A stretch of DNA of 13,930 nt from CAXMPK01 sp964195405 (GTDB lineage Bacteria; Actinomycetota; Acidimicrobiia; Spongiisociales; ZC4RG35): assembly GCA_964195405.1 (NCBI GenBank), contig CAXMPK010000063.1, forward strand, positions 1 to 13,930, given 5' to 3'. The translations under genes and the position numbers were made by a program. Under the pieces are notes generated by a model, which saw only the letters and a list, made by a program, of their open reading frames with translations, searched no databases and was not told the origin of the DNA. This document shows, in pieces, positions 1 through 6,553 of the stretch; the first letter of the stretch is position 1; each line of letters opens with the position of its first letter.

Positions 1-473
1 CTGGCAATGAAGGCGAAGGCGCCAACCCCAGTGACGATCGGCACAATCGGCAGTTCGACTTTCTGCTGAACGTCAGACCCGACCTCGTGAATGATCCCAC
101 CCAGGGCGGCGACGCTGAGCAGCTTCCCGGCGGTGCGCATGGCGGCCCGAGAGGTGGGCTCATCATCGGACTCGTCGATGCGCCCAAGAGTTGCACCCCC
201 CGCGGCGAGGACGGCTCGTGCTCCTACGCGCCAAGCAAGAGGTGAACTGTCGGGAGCCACCCGCCTCGCCACGGTGTCAACGCCAAGTCCCACTCCCTCA
301 GCGACTATCACCGCCAGTCCAGCCGCGAGACCCTGATGCAGGGAACTACGGGGCATGAGCGACGGACCATATGCGTCAAGAAGGGCGCTGGCCTTCAACG
401 GGCCGGCCGGCCCGTTGGTGACTGGGTTGAGCCGGTCGGCGACTTTTACCGCAACGTCGAGCAGTGGGTTCAT
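1..473 (-). CDS. Abhydrolase_9-type membrane hydrolase, N-terminal part (runs off window)
   Basis: Only the first 157 codons are present; the gene continues past the left edge. The ATG at 473 is preceded by AAAGGAC about ten bases upstream. Residues 33-71 contain a PSLMPRSSLHQG stretch followed by a glycine/alanine/valine-rich hydrophobic helix. This resembles the membrane-embedded N-terminal region of actinobacterial 'alpha/beta-hydrolase family' proteins (Abhydrolase_9_N), which typically read PSLLPR...QG. Two more hydrophobic segments lie near residues 84-96 and 118-128. The catalytic alpha/beta-hydrolase domain of that family would lie outside the window, so the activity cannot be checked. 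It follows the CPBP protease gene on the same strand after a 53-base gap, so the two are probably co-transcribed. Family assignment comes from remembered motif similarity and is moderately sure. Confidence 0.6.
   Translation of the reverse strand, partial: MNPLLDVAVKVADRLNPVTNGPAGPLKASALLDAYGPSLMPRSSLHQGLAAGLAVIVAEGVGLGVDTVARRVAPDSSPLAWRVGARAVLAAGGATLGRIDESDDEPTSRAAMRTAGKLLSVAALGGIIHEVGSDVQQKVELPIVPIVTGVGAFAFIA
396..417. repeat. 22-bp perfect palindrome inside a coding region
   Basis: The bases 396-417 read the same on both strands: the half-site is CAACGGGCCGG, followed directly by its reverse complement with no spacer. It lies in codons 19-26 of the Abhydrolase_9-type gene (NGPAGPL region). 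GC-rich coding DNA makes short palindromes common, but 22 bases without a mismatch is long. It could be a strong mRNA hairpin near the gene start or chance. Confidence 0.5.
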
Positions 474-526
474 TTGGTCTCTGTCCTTTGTGCCAGAAGA
501 AACCTAGCGACCAGAGACGAAGGTCG

Positions 527-1234
527 CTATGCCGTGGCGCGAACCCGATTGACCCGGCCCGCGTAACGGGCAAAGAGGGCCAATGTCATGTTGATGCCTG
601 CGTGGACTGCGACGGAGGCCCAAATCGAACCCGTCTCGATACGAAGCCACACGAGGAACACGCCGGCGATGGTGGTCACGACCACCGTGACAAGTGTGTG
701 GAGCGCACCGGCAGGTTTTGTCTTGTTACCGGCCTGGGCCTGATCGATTCCCGGACCGACATGCCAAATGCCAAACAGCCCAGCTCCAAGCCAGATGGCA
801 GCCTCGACGGGAACAACGGCCATGAGCGCCGCATGAAGGACTCCGCGGAAGAATGCCTCTTCGATGAGTGCGGTGAATATTGGGATGCGGATGAAGATCT
901 GGACAAAAGCCTTGCCGGGGGAGAGGTCAGCAAGACGAGGATCTGCAAGTTGGCCGCGAAGGCCGGGCCGCGCCATCATCACGGTTGCAACTATCGAAAC
1001 CACGACAACGGTGGCGAGACCCCACAAGAGGGCCGTCCCGTTTCCGACGGGAGCGAGTCCGATCGTGCCGAAACCGAAGAGGAATCCGGCTCCGATAGTG
1101 AGACCCGCGCCTATGACACCCGTTACGACAGGGGCGATCAGGGTGCGAAGACGCGACGGAAGCGAAAGGTAGAGCACCGTCTGGAACGCAATGGCGTATG
1201 CGGCGAGGGGGACTGCGGCTGCGGCGAGGGTCAT
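527..1234 (-). CDS. CPBP family intramembrane metalloprotease
   Basis: The 235-residue protein is very hydrophobic, with membrane segments near residues 4-24, 33-58, 68-87, 112-124, 136-157, 180-197 and 205-222. It carries the three CPBP (CAAX protease/bacteriocin-processing, formerly Abi) motifs: EEAFFR at 125-130 with the glutamate pair and arginine, H158 in FGIWH, and H211/N215 in HAGIN. These residues are the metal ligands and catalytic glutamate of the family, so it should be an active membrane protease. Its substrate is unknown; bacterial members range from peptide maturation to immunity proteins. No bacteriocin-like gene is nearby. The ATG at 1234 has no strong ribosome site. It shares a 128-bp divergent region with the DUF885 gene and precedes the Abhydrolase_9-type gene on the same strand. 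Confidence 0.88.
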   Translation of the reverse strand: MTLAAAAVPLAAYAIAFQTVLYLSLPSRLRTLIAPVVTGVIGAGLTIGAGFLFGFGTIGLAPVGNGTALLWGLATVVVVSIVATVMMARPGLRGQLADPRLADLSPGKAFVQIFIRIPIFTALIEEAFFRGVLHAALMAVVPVEAAIWLGAGLFGIWHVGPGIDQAQAGNKTKPAGALHTLVTVVVTTIAGVFLVWLRIETGSIWASVAVHAGINMTLALFARYAGRVNRVRATA

Positions 1235-1362
1235 ATCTGCACTACTTGGACGACCGGGGAACCATCTCGGTTCCGGGTACTTGTATTTCTACTCGATTTT
1301 GTGACCTACTCCTAGTAGCGAGACAGAAGATCGGGTCGGAAGGACAGGTACCGTTCCAAGAC

Positions 1363-3036
1363 ATGCAATCTCTCGACACGCTGGCTCAGACTTTCTGGGA
1401 CACCTTCTCTAAGTACTTCCCGACCATTGCCACGGTTCGCGGGGAGCACAATTTCGACGACCACCTTCGGCGATTCGATGACGAGTGGCTGGATGACATG
1501 GCAAGCCAGTTTCGCGCCATTCAGTCAAAGGCAGCTGCTATCGACCAATCCTCTCTGACTACCCAGGACCGGATCTCGTTTGGTCTGCTCGAGCACGAAA
1601 GCGATGTCTGGGCCAACCAGATCGACCAACGTTTCTTTGTCAGTGCAATCGACCCCTTCCTGGGGCCCCATATCCGGCTCTTGTCAGACAGCCGGATGAA
1701 CACGGTGAGCTCGATGGCACAAGCCGAAACGCTCCTAGGTCGGTACATGAGGATCCCCCAGTACCTGACTGAGGCTCTCGACGCCCATCGCAAGAGTGCA
1801 GACCGTGGAATGACCCCGGCCATGGCATCGATGGAGCGTGTCTTCGGTCAGATCGATGGTTATCTCTCATCGGGTCTCGAGGACGACCCCTTTCTCGCCT
1901 TGCAACTCCCCGAAGGGCCAGGAGATGACACGTGGAAGGATCGCGCCACGGATCTGGTTCGGGACACAATTCGTCCTGCCTTTGAGGTGTATCGAGCCGG
2001 ACTGGTCGAGCATGTCTCACCTGTTGCCAGACCGGATGACAAGTGTGGGCTGGTCTGGATGACTAACGGGGAGGAGATCTACTCGTCGCTGATACACGTG
2101 TACACCCAACTCGACGAGACCCCGCAGCGAATTCATGACATCGGCCAGCATTGGGCCACTCAGGTCAATGCCGCCGAGTGGGCTGAGATCGGCCAGGACG
2201 CTTTCGGCTTGGGGACGATGGACGAGATCTTTGAACGGCTCCACAACGATCCCACACTCCGCTTCTACTCGGAGGCCGAGATGTTGGAACACGCCCGCAG
2301 CGCAATCGAACGCGCCTGGAACGAGGTCGACGACTGGTTTGGGGCCAGACCGGAGACACTGTGCACGGTCGTTCCGGTTCCCACGGCGACAGCTCCTGCG
2401 ATGCCGCCGGCCTATTACATGCAGCCACCCATCGACGGTTCGCGAGAAGGCACCTATTTCCTCAACACCTACAAACCGAAGGAGAGGGACAAGTTCGAAT
2501 ACGAATCCATCCACTTTCATGAGGCGATCCCCGGTCACCACTTCGACCGATCCCTGGCCTCTGAGATGGAGGGCATTCCTCTCCCTCGTCGTTATGCCCA
2601 GGTTTACGCCCACACCGAAGGCTGGGGGCTCTATTCGGAGCGACTCGCGGACGAGATGGGGCTCTATTCGTCCGAGATCGACCGCCTTGGGATGGTCAGC
2701 GCCGACGCCTGGCGAGCGGGACGGCTGGTCGTCGACACCGGCATTCACTCTCTCGGTTGGAGCCGTCAACAGGCCATCGAATACCTACAACGTTGGACAC
2801 CGATCGGTTTGCTCACCATCGAACAAGAGGTCGACCGCTACATCGGGATGGCGGGTCAGGCCCTCTCCTACAAGATGGGCCAATTGGAGATCATGCGTCT
2901 TCGTCGTGAGGCAGAGGAGAACCTGGGCAACCGTTTCGACATCAAAGGCTTCCACGACACCATGCTGGTCAACGGTGCAATGCCTCTACCGATGCTTTCC
3001 GACGCCGTCGAGGAATGGACGGCGTCGGCGCAATAG
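1363..3036 (+). CDS. DUF885 family metal-dependent hydrolase
   Basis: The ATG at 1363 gives a 557-residue protein, the usual size for DUF885. The reading frame stays open back to 1198, but that stretch lies in the divergent promoter region and antisense to the CPBP gene, and it has no family-like sequence. A GGAAGGA lies about 18 bases upstream, which is far for a ribosome site. The diagnostic zinc-site signature is at residues 386-393 (HEAIPGHH), followed by E419 in AHTEGWGLYSE and the R451-H462 segment ending VVDTGIH. Family members are gluzincin-like enzymes, most of unknown substrate, some acting on peptides. No signal peptide is seen, so a cytoplasmic enzyme is likely. The gene ends 6 bases before the convergent YCII gene. 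Confidence 0.9.
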   Translation: MQSLDTLAQTFWDTFSKYFPTIATVRGEHNFDDHLRRFDDEWLDDMASQFRAIQSKAAAIDQSSLTTQDRISFGLLEHESDVWANQIDQRFFVSAIDPFLGPHIRLLSDSRMNTVSSMAQAETLLGRYMRIPQYLTEALDAHRKSADRGMTPAMASMERVFGQIDGYLSSGLEDDPFLALQLPEGPGDDTWKDRATDLVRDTIRPAFEVYRAGLVEHVSPVARPDDKCGLVWMTNGEEIYSSLIHVYTQLDETPQRIHDIGQHWATQVNAAEWAEIGQDAFGLGTMDEIFERLHNDPTLRFYSEAEMLEHARSAIERAWNEVDDWFGARPETLCTVVPVPTATAPAMPPAYYMQPPIDGSREGTYFLNTYKPKERDKFEYESIHFHEAIPGHHFDRSLASEMEGIPLPRRYAQVYAHTEGWGLYSERLADEMGLYSSEIDRLGMVSADAWRAGRLVVDTGIHSLGWSRQQAIEYLQRWTPIGLLTIEQEVDRYIGMAGQALSYKMGQLEIMRLRREAEENLGNRFDIKGFHDTMLVNGAMPLPMLSDAVEEWTASAQ

Positions 3037-3042
3037 ACCGTC

Positions 3043-3378
3043 TTAGGCCTCGAAGGGAACTGGCATCATTTCGAACAGTTCAACCGAGTAGTTGCCGGCA
3101 CCTTCGCTCAGGTAGGGATGACCATCGGCGAGTTCGGACGCACGCTCGATGCTGTCGGCCTCGACAATCGAATAACCGGTGAGGTTGGTCGCCGCTCCCG
3201 TGGTCCCGTCGTCGACTATCGAAGTGCCGGGGCCAAACGGCGTACCAACGTCGGCGAGACCAGAGCCAACCTTCTCCATCCAGACTCCCCACTTGGCCAT
3301 GACGGCTGCACCTTCCTCTTCCGTCATGTCGGCCATATCGGTGGCTTCGCCTTTGTAAATCATCATGTATTTCGCCAT
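3043..3378 (-). CDS. YCII-related domain protein
   Basis: A 111-residue single-domain protein. The start MAKYMMIYKG, the central GPGTSIVDDG region and the C-terminal stretch around 79-101 (ERASELADGHPYL ending in SVELFEM) match the YCII/DGPF fold, a ferredoxin-like alpha-beta barrel. The conserved histidine is H87. In actinobacteria such proteins commonly sit beside ArsR regulators, ECF sigma factors and SRPBCC proteins; their biochemical role is mostly unknown. The ATG at 3378 is supported by AAGGAG seven bases upstream. A consensus-like promoter lies just upstream, and the gene diverges from the ArsR gene by 86 bp, so repression by that regulator is plausible. Confidence 0.88.
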   Translation of the reverse strand: MAKYMMIYKGEATDMADMTEEEGAAVMAKWGVWMEKVGSGLADVGTPFGPGTSIVDDGTTGAATNLTGYSIVEADSIERASELADGHPYLSEGAGNYSVELFEMMPVPFEA

Positions 3379-3402
3379 TTCGACTCCTTCGCTTTCCGAC
3401 CT

Positions 3403-3452
3403 ATTTCAGCGGTGACTATAACTACACCCTGATTCCATTTCAACCTCGACTA
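3403..3452. promoter_or_regulatory. Candidate ArsR-type operator: duplicated ATTTCA-N5-GACTA
   Basis: The motif ATTTCA, five variable bases, GACTA occurs at 3403-3418 and again at 3437-3452, 34 bases apart, about three helical turns. The first copy covers the -10 box of the YCII promoter; the second overlaps its -35 box and touches TAAAAT at 3451-3456, the likely -10 box of the ArsR gene. Placement between divergent genes and over both promoters suggests regulator binding. That the neighbouring ArsR protein binds it is inference. Confidence 0.4.
3415..3443 (-). promoter_or_regulatory. Sigma-70 type promoter for the YCII gene
   Basis: On the minus strand, TTGAAA (3443-3438) and TATAGT (3420-3415) are separated by exactly 17 bases. 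This is a close match to housekeeping -35 and -10 boxes. Transcription would start near 3408 and give a leader of about 30 bases containing the AAGGAG ribosome site of the YCII gene. Confidence 0.65.
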
Positions 3453-3456
3453 AAAT
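3451..3456 (+). promoter_or_regulatory. Possible -10 box of the ArsR gene
   Basis: TAAAAT ends eight bases before the ArsR ATG. If it is the -10 box, transcription starts at or within about two bases of the ATG, making a leaderless mRNA, which is common in actinobacteria. No convincing -35 box or ribosome site is seen, which fits this reading but leaves it unproven. Confidence 0.35.
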
Positions 3457-3464
3457 AGATCGAC

Positions 3465-3764
3465 ATGGACACACTCCAAGTGGTCGCCGAACCGCGTCGC
3501 CGCGAGATCCTCAGCCTGATTTGGGACGACGAATTGGCAGCCAGTGAAATCGCAGCCGAGTTCGAGGTGACATTTGGGGCTGTATCGCAGCACCTGGCAG
3601 TTCTCCGCGAGGCCAAGCTCGTTACCGTGCGCAAAGAGGGAAACCGTCGTCTCTACCTGGCAGACCGGGCCGCTCTTGCTCCCTATCGGGGGATACTCGA
3701 GTCAATGTGGAGCGACACTCTCGGACGTCTGGCGTCCACGATCGAGGAGAGGTCGACCCAATGA
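3465..3764 (+). CDS. ArsR-family winged-helix transcriptional regulator
   Basis: A 99-residue protein with the ArsR pattern: EPRRREILSLIW at 9-20, a helix-turn-helix with recognition helix around 37-50 (TFGAVSQHLAVLREA), then a beta-wing at 52-66 (LVTVRKEGNRRLYL). It has no cysteine, so it lacks the thiol metal site of arsenic or cadmium sensors. It belongs with the small ArsR proteins found next to SRPBCC genes, which are thought to repress their own locus. The stop overlaps the SRPBCC start (ATGA), so both are translated from one mRNA. It likely controls its own operon and the divergent YCII gene. Confidence 0.92.
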   Translation: MDTLQVVAEPRRREILSLIWDDELAASEIAAEFEVTFGAVSQHLAVLREAKLVTVRKEGNRRLYLADRAALAPYRGILESMWSDTLGRLASTIEERSTQ

Positions 3765-4192
3765 CAGAAATTGCGGTCGAGCAACACATCGCAGCATCTC
3801 CTTCAACCGTGTATCGCTATCTGACCGAATCCGAAAAGTGGTCGCAATGGCAGGGTGCATCGGTGTCGCTTGACGCCCGGCCCGGTGGGATCTTCTCCAT
3901 GATCATGGGCGACGGGATGAACGCCCGAGGTCAGTTTGTCGAGTTGGCCCCCGACAAACGTGTTGTCTTCACGTGGGGTTGGATTGACCGGCCCGGCATT
4001 CCGCCTGGGTCCACAACAGTTCAGATCGACCTGACCGAGGAACCGGACGGGACTCTTCTCGTCCTGACACACCGCGACATTCCAATCGACGAGGCGAACA
4101 TGCAGAAGATGGGATGGACCCACTATCTGCCACGGTTGGCAATGGTCGCTGCCGGCGAAGATCCACTGCCCGACCCCGGCCCCGGGGGCTGA
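3761..4192 (+). CDS. SRPBCC (AHSA1-like) domain protein
   Basis: A 143-residue protein starting at the ATG that overlaps the ArsR stop codon by four bases. The family pattern runs throughout: an N-terminal strand with IAASPSTVYRYLTESEKWSQW (interrupted quote of residues 10-30), GG.FSM around 42-47, then FVELAPDKRVVFTW at 58-71 and a C-terminal helix around MGWTHYLPRLAMVAAG. The SRPBCC fold is a deep hydrophobic ligand cavity; AHSA1-like bacterial members are mostly uncharacterised. Pairing of ArsR, SRPBCC and YCII genes recurs in actinobacteria. The last codons include a CCCCGG/CCGGGG hairpin (4174-4187) just before the convergent nirK stop, possibly helping termination, although it has no T tract. 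Confidence 0.85.
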   Translation: MTEIAVEQHIAASPSTVYRYLTESEKWSQWQGASVSLDARPGGIFSMIMGDGMNARGQFVELAPDKRVVFTWGWIDRPGIPPGSTTVQIDLTEEPDGTLLVLTHRDIPIDEANMQKMGWTHYLPRLAMVAAGEDPLPDPGPGG

Positions 4193-4196
4193 ACCG

Positions 4197-5687
4197 CTAG
4201 CCGAGCTCTCTCAAATAGGCGACGATGTCTGAGATGTCGTCGTCATCCAGTGCTGGGTTGCCACCTTTTGGAGGCATGGTGATCCCACTCTCATTGTCGG
4301 GATGATCGGCGGGCCGTCCCACGACGATGAACTCTCCCAATTCATCGTCGTCGAGGCCAGCCACAAACACGTTTCCGATCATCGACGGGCCAAGCCCATC
4401 GATGCCGACTCCGCCTTCACCGTGGCACGCTGCACAAGTCGAGGCGAAGAGATCTTCGCCACTGGTTGCGTCGGCTCCCGACCCCTCTGCTTCGCTGCTG
4501 GGAGGAGGCGTCTCCCCCGGGACACCAAAGATCTCGGGATCGGCCGACCCCTCGACAACAAGCAGCCCGATGGCGCCTTTGTAAAATGTCCGCACCAGCG
4601 CGTGGTCAACCAAGATGACCGTCGATGGGACCAACCCGTCAATCTCAACAATCGTTCCCCCTCCGGCCACAACCAGAGTGGACTGCGAGCCCCGGATCAC
4701 CCGATTCGAGGGATGGGTCGCAGCCTCGGGGTAAACCAAGTCCCAGTGTGAGCCAATCGCATGAAAATTGGAGGTGAGATTGAGGCCCTCGTTGACGAAG
4801 TAGATGCGGGACCGCTCACCGACGTTCATCTTCAAAGAGTTGTCACCTGTGAGTGCGTCGGTTCGACCGTTGAAGGTAACGAATCGTGGCTCCTCGTTGA
4901 ACACCGCGTCGGGGTCATAAGGGGCTTCGCCATCAGCACCAGCTTCACCGACGTACCACTCACTCTGCATGATGCCCCACTCGTGGTCCACTTCGGGCAG
5001 CGGCTCCTCGGGGTCAACGATGAACATGCCGACCATGCCGTGGGCGATGTGTGAGGGGACGTCGCCGAAGGCGCAGTGATACATGAACGCTCCCGGGTAG
5101 AGGAGGCGGACCTGAATTGTCGCAGTTTCGCCGGGATTGACAGTGAGGTCTGCGGCCCCGCCACCCTGGCCGGTCACCGCGTGAAAGTCGATGTTGTGAG
5201 GGTGGGTGTTGGTAGGGAGATTGGTGAGTGTGATGTTCACCATGTCGCCAACGCGACCCCTGAAGATCGGCCCAGGCGAACCACAGGTCACATCATCTTC
5301 ACCGGCAATGCGAAACCCCCACATGTCGGTCGTTATCCCGTTCGCTGGGTCGAGTGGGCAAACCCCTTCGATCGACTCGACATGAACATCCCAGATTCGC
5401 TGATCGGATCTCGCAATTGGCGGGGGCACACTTGGAGCGATGGAAAGATGCTGCTCACCAGAAGGAGCGGAGGCAAGATCAGCCACCGGAGTCAACTCCG
5501 GTCGCACACTCAGGTCGCGAGGCCAAGTCTCGACGCCGGCCAGTCCACCACTGCCTTCTTCCGCAACGATCGCCCTGACGTCGTTGGCGGACACACTCTG
5601 ACCTTGAATGACTATCGAGGCCGCCAGTAGGGAGATCACCGCAAAGAGCAGCGCGAACTGCCAAGCCTTGTGCCAGAACCCATCCAT
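4197..5687 (-). CDS. nirK: Copper-containing nitrite reductase fused to cytochrome c
   Basis: The protein has 496 residues. An N-terminal hydrophobic segment (about 9-30) exports or anchors it. Two cupredoxin domains follow (about 95-225 and 235-380), then a linker and a class I cytochrome c domain (about 404-496). All NirK copper residues are visible: type 1 ligands H164, C205, H213 and M218; type 2 ligands H169, H204 and H362; catalytic D167 and H309. The Cys-to-His spacing of eight and HIAHGM resemble the shorter class II enzymes. The heme site is CAACH at 418-422, with M471 (ITMPPKG) the probable axial ligand. Expected reaction: one-electron reduction of nitrite to nitric oxide outside the membrane, with the tethered heme supplying electrons. 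Tethered-cytochrome NirKs are known, for example in Ralstonia pickettii. GGAGG lies seven bases before the ATG. No nor or other denitrification gene is nearby. Confidence 0.87.
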   Translation of the reverse strand: MDGFWHKAWQFALLFAVISLLAASIVIQGQSVSANDVRAIVAEEGSGGLAGVETWPRDLSVRPELTPVADLASAPSGEQHLSIAPSVPPPIARSDQRIWDVHVESIEGVCPLDPANGITTDMWGFRIAGEDDVTCGSPGPIFRGRVGDMVNITLTNLPTNTHPHNIDFHAVTGQGGGAADLTVNPGETATIQVRLLYPGAFMYHCAFGDVPSHIAHGMVGMFIVDPEEPLPEVDHEWGIMQSEWYVGEAGADGEAPYDPDAVFNEEPRFVTFNGRTDALTGDNSLKMNVGERSRIYFVNEGLNLTSNFHAIGSHWDLVYPEAATHPSNRVIRGSQSTLVVAGGGTIVEIDGLVPSTVILVDHALVRTFYKGAIGLLVVEGSADPEIFGVPGETPPPSSEAEGSGADATSGEDLFASTCAACHGEGGVGIDGLGPSMIGNVFVAGLDDDELGEFIVVGRPADHPDNESGITMPPKGGNPALDDDDISDIVAYLRELG

Positions 5688-5692
5688 TTCAA

Positions 5693-5750
5693 CCCTCCAT
5701 AGAAGACAAAGGAGGACTTCTCATCGGGCCACCGCTGACCGGGGTGGGCC
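5693..5750 (-). promoter_or_regulatory. nirK leader with competing hairpins around the ribosome binding site
   Basis: Read on the minus strand, the nirK ribosome site GGAGG (5698-5694) can pair with an upstream CCTCC (5715-5711). That CCTCC sits in the loop of an alternative hairpin with arms AGAAG (5721-5717) and CTTCT (5705-5701), so the two structures compete or form a pseudoknot. Further upstream an imperfect GC-rich hairpin spans 5750-5725 (GGGCCCACC with GGTGGCCC). No FNR-like TTGAT-N4-ATCAA box was seen in the 185-base gap. RBS masking is inference from base pairing only. Confidence 0.35.
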
Positions 5751-5872
5751 CATGTGAACCCTCATACAGGAATCATCGAAGACGGCGGTTCCGATGGGTA
5801 GGGCACAAAGGCCACCCAAAACGGGTCTATCGGTCGTGGCTTGGGACTCGTCGAACGACGGCGGGTCGGCGG

Positions 5873-5962
5873 CGGAGAGGGAGGGATTTGAACCCTCGAA
5901 GAGGCTATAAACCCCTTACTCGCTTAGCAGGCGAGCGCCTTCGACCACTCGGCCACCTCTCC
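5873..5962 (-). tRNA. tRNA-Ser(GCU)
   Basis: Class II tRNA with GGAGAGG/CCTCTCC acceptor stem, long variable arm and T arm GAGGG-TTCAAAT-CCCTC. The anticodon stem CTCGC/GCGAG encloses CTGCTAA, giving anticodon GCU, which reads AGC and AGU. The discriminator is G, as expected for serine, and CCA is not encoded. It is the last of four serine tRNAs in transcription order and lies 185 bases upstream of nirK on the same strand, so read-through into nirK is possible. Confidence 0.95.
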
Positions 5963-5982
5963 AGATTTGTACCCCGGGGGTT

Positions 5983-6000
5983 GAGGGGGTCGTCCCCCTC
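5983..6000 (-). repeat. Hairpin between tRNA-Ser(UGA) and tRNA-Ser(GCU)
   Basis: A perfect 7-bp inverted repeat, GAGGGGG and CCCCCTC, closes a four-base loop. CCCCGGGG lies next to it at 5972-5979. No T tract follows on either strand. It may be an RNA-processing or attenuating structure between the two tRNAs. Confidence 0.45.
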
Positions 6001-6023
6001 ATATGGTTGTGAAACGGTACCTG

Positions 6024-6110
6024 CGGAGGGGGTGGGATTCGAACCCACGAGACCCGAAAGAGCCCAACAGTTTTCAAGACTGTCGCCTTAGACCACTCGG
6101 CCACCCCTCC
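6024..6110 (-). tRNA. tRNA-Ser(UGA)
   Basis: Acceptor stem GGAGGGG/CCCCTCC, long variable arm and T arm GTGGG-TTCGAAT-CCCAC. Anticodon stem ACAGT/ACTGT encloses CTTGAAA, giving anticodon UGA, which reads UCA and, by wobble, other UCN codons. The discriminator is G and CCA is not encoded. The body around GGCCGAGTGGTCTAAGGC matches the GCU gene's type rather than the CGA/GGA pair. Confidence 0.95.
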
Positions 6111-6263
6111 TTGGGGCCACAGGTATTCTCGCGGCTCTCTGATCGTTGGGTTGCCATCTATGAGCAAGCACACCGCGAACATGAGCGGATTGCGCCCCCC
6201 AAGCGGGGCGTCGGCTACCCGAACAGACGACCGGATACGGGTCGTAGTAGCTGAGGTTTGTTG

Positions 6264-6354
6264 AGGAGGGGGTGGGATTCGAACCCACGAAGAGACGTCA
6301 GCCCCTTACGGCATTTCGAGTGCCGCGCACTAGACCAGACTATGCGACCCCTCC
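6264..6354 (-). tRNA. tRNA-Ser(CGA), with an unusual U discriminator
   Basis: Acceptor stem GGAGGGG/CCCCTCC, long variable arm and T arm identical to that of the UGA gene. Anticodon stem CGGCA/TGCCG encloses CTCGAAA, giving anticodon CGA for UCG. The base after the acceptor stem is T, whereas the other three serine tRNAs here, and serine tRNAs generally, have G at position 73. CCA is not encoded. The first 47 bases match the GGA gene with two differences, one of them the anticodon base. Confidence 0.93.
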
Positions 6355-6360
6355 ATGGAC

Positions 6361-6423
6361 GGTGCCGAGGCACCGCCACGATAAGTCATAGGTTGTCGTG
6401 CGCCGCCATAGGACGGCGCATTG
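6361..6423 (-). repeat. Two hairpins between tRNA-Ser(GGA) and tRNA-Ser(CGA)
   Basis: The 107-base spacer holds a 7-bp perfect inverted repeat, CGGTGCC and GGCACCG with a two-base centre (near 6360-6375), and a 6-bp one, GCGCCG and CGGCGC with an eight-base loop (near 6401-6420). Neither has a clear T tract. Together with similar structures in the other spacers they suggest processing or termination between the tRNA units. Confidence 0.4.
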
Positions 6424-6461
6424 CCGCAGGTCAGCCGGGGAGACCTAACTACTACGACTTG

Positions 6462-6551
6462 CGGAGGGGGAGGGATTTGAACCCTCGTGGGAGAGTAACC
6501 CCCAACGGCATTTCCAGTGCCGCGCACTAGGCCAGACTATGCGACCCCTCC
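6462..6551 (-). tRNA. tRNA-Ser(GGA)
   Basis: Acceptor stem GGAGGGG/CCCCTCC, long variable arm and T arm GAGGG-TTCAAAT-CCCTC like that of the GCU gene. Anticodon stem CGGCA/TGCCG encloses CTGGAAA, giving anticodon GGA, which reads UCC and UCU. The discriminator is G and CCA is not encoded. It is the first serine tRNA in transcription order and diverges from tadA across 54 bases. Confidence 0.95.
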
Positions 6552-6553
6552 GG

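Noticed and set aside
464..1315. Long plus-strand open frame of 283 codons
   Set aside because: It is antisense to the CPBP protease, whose motifs are clear. Its own translation is charged, low-complexity and matches no family.
2017..3046. Open frames of 250 (minus) and 303 (plus) codons
   Set aside because: Both are shadows of the DUF885 gene, which has intact zinc-site motifs. The translations are arginine/proline-rich frame artefacts.
5744..6530. Several open frames with repeated RRGWDSNPR-like peptides
   Set aside because: The repeated peptide comes from the T arms of the antisense tRNA-Ser genes, a known annotation artefact.
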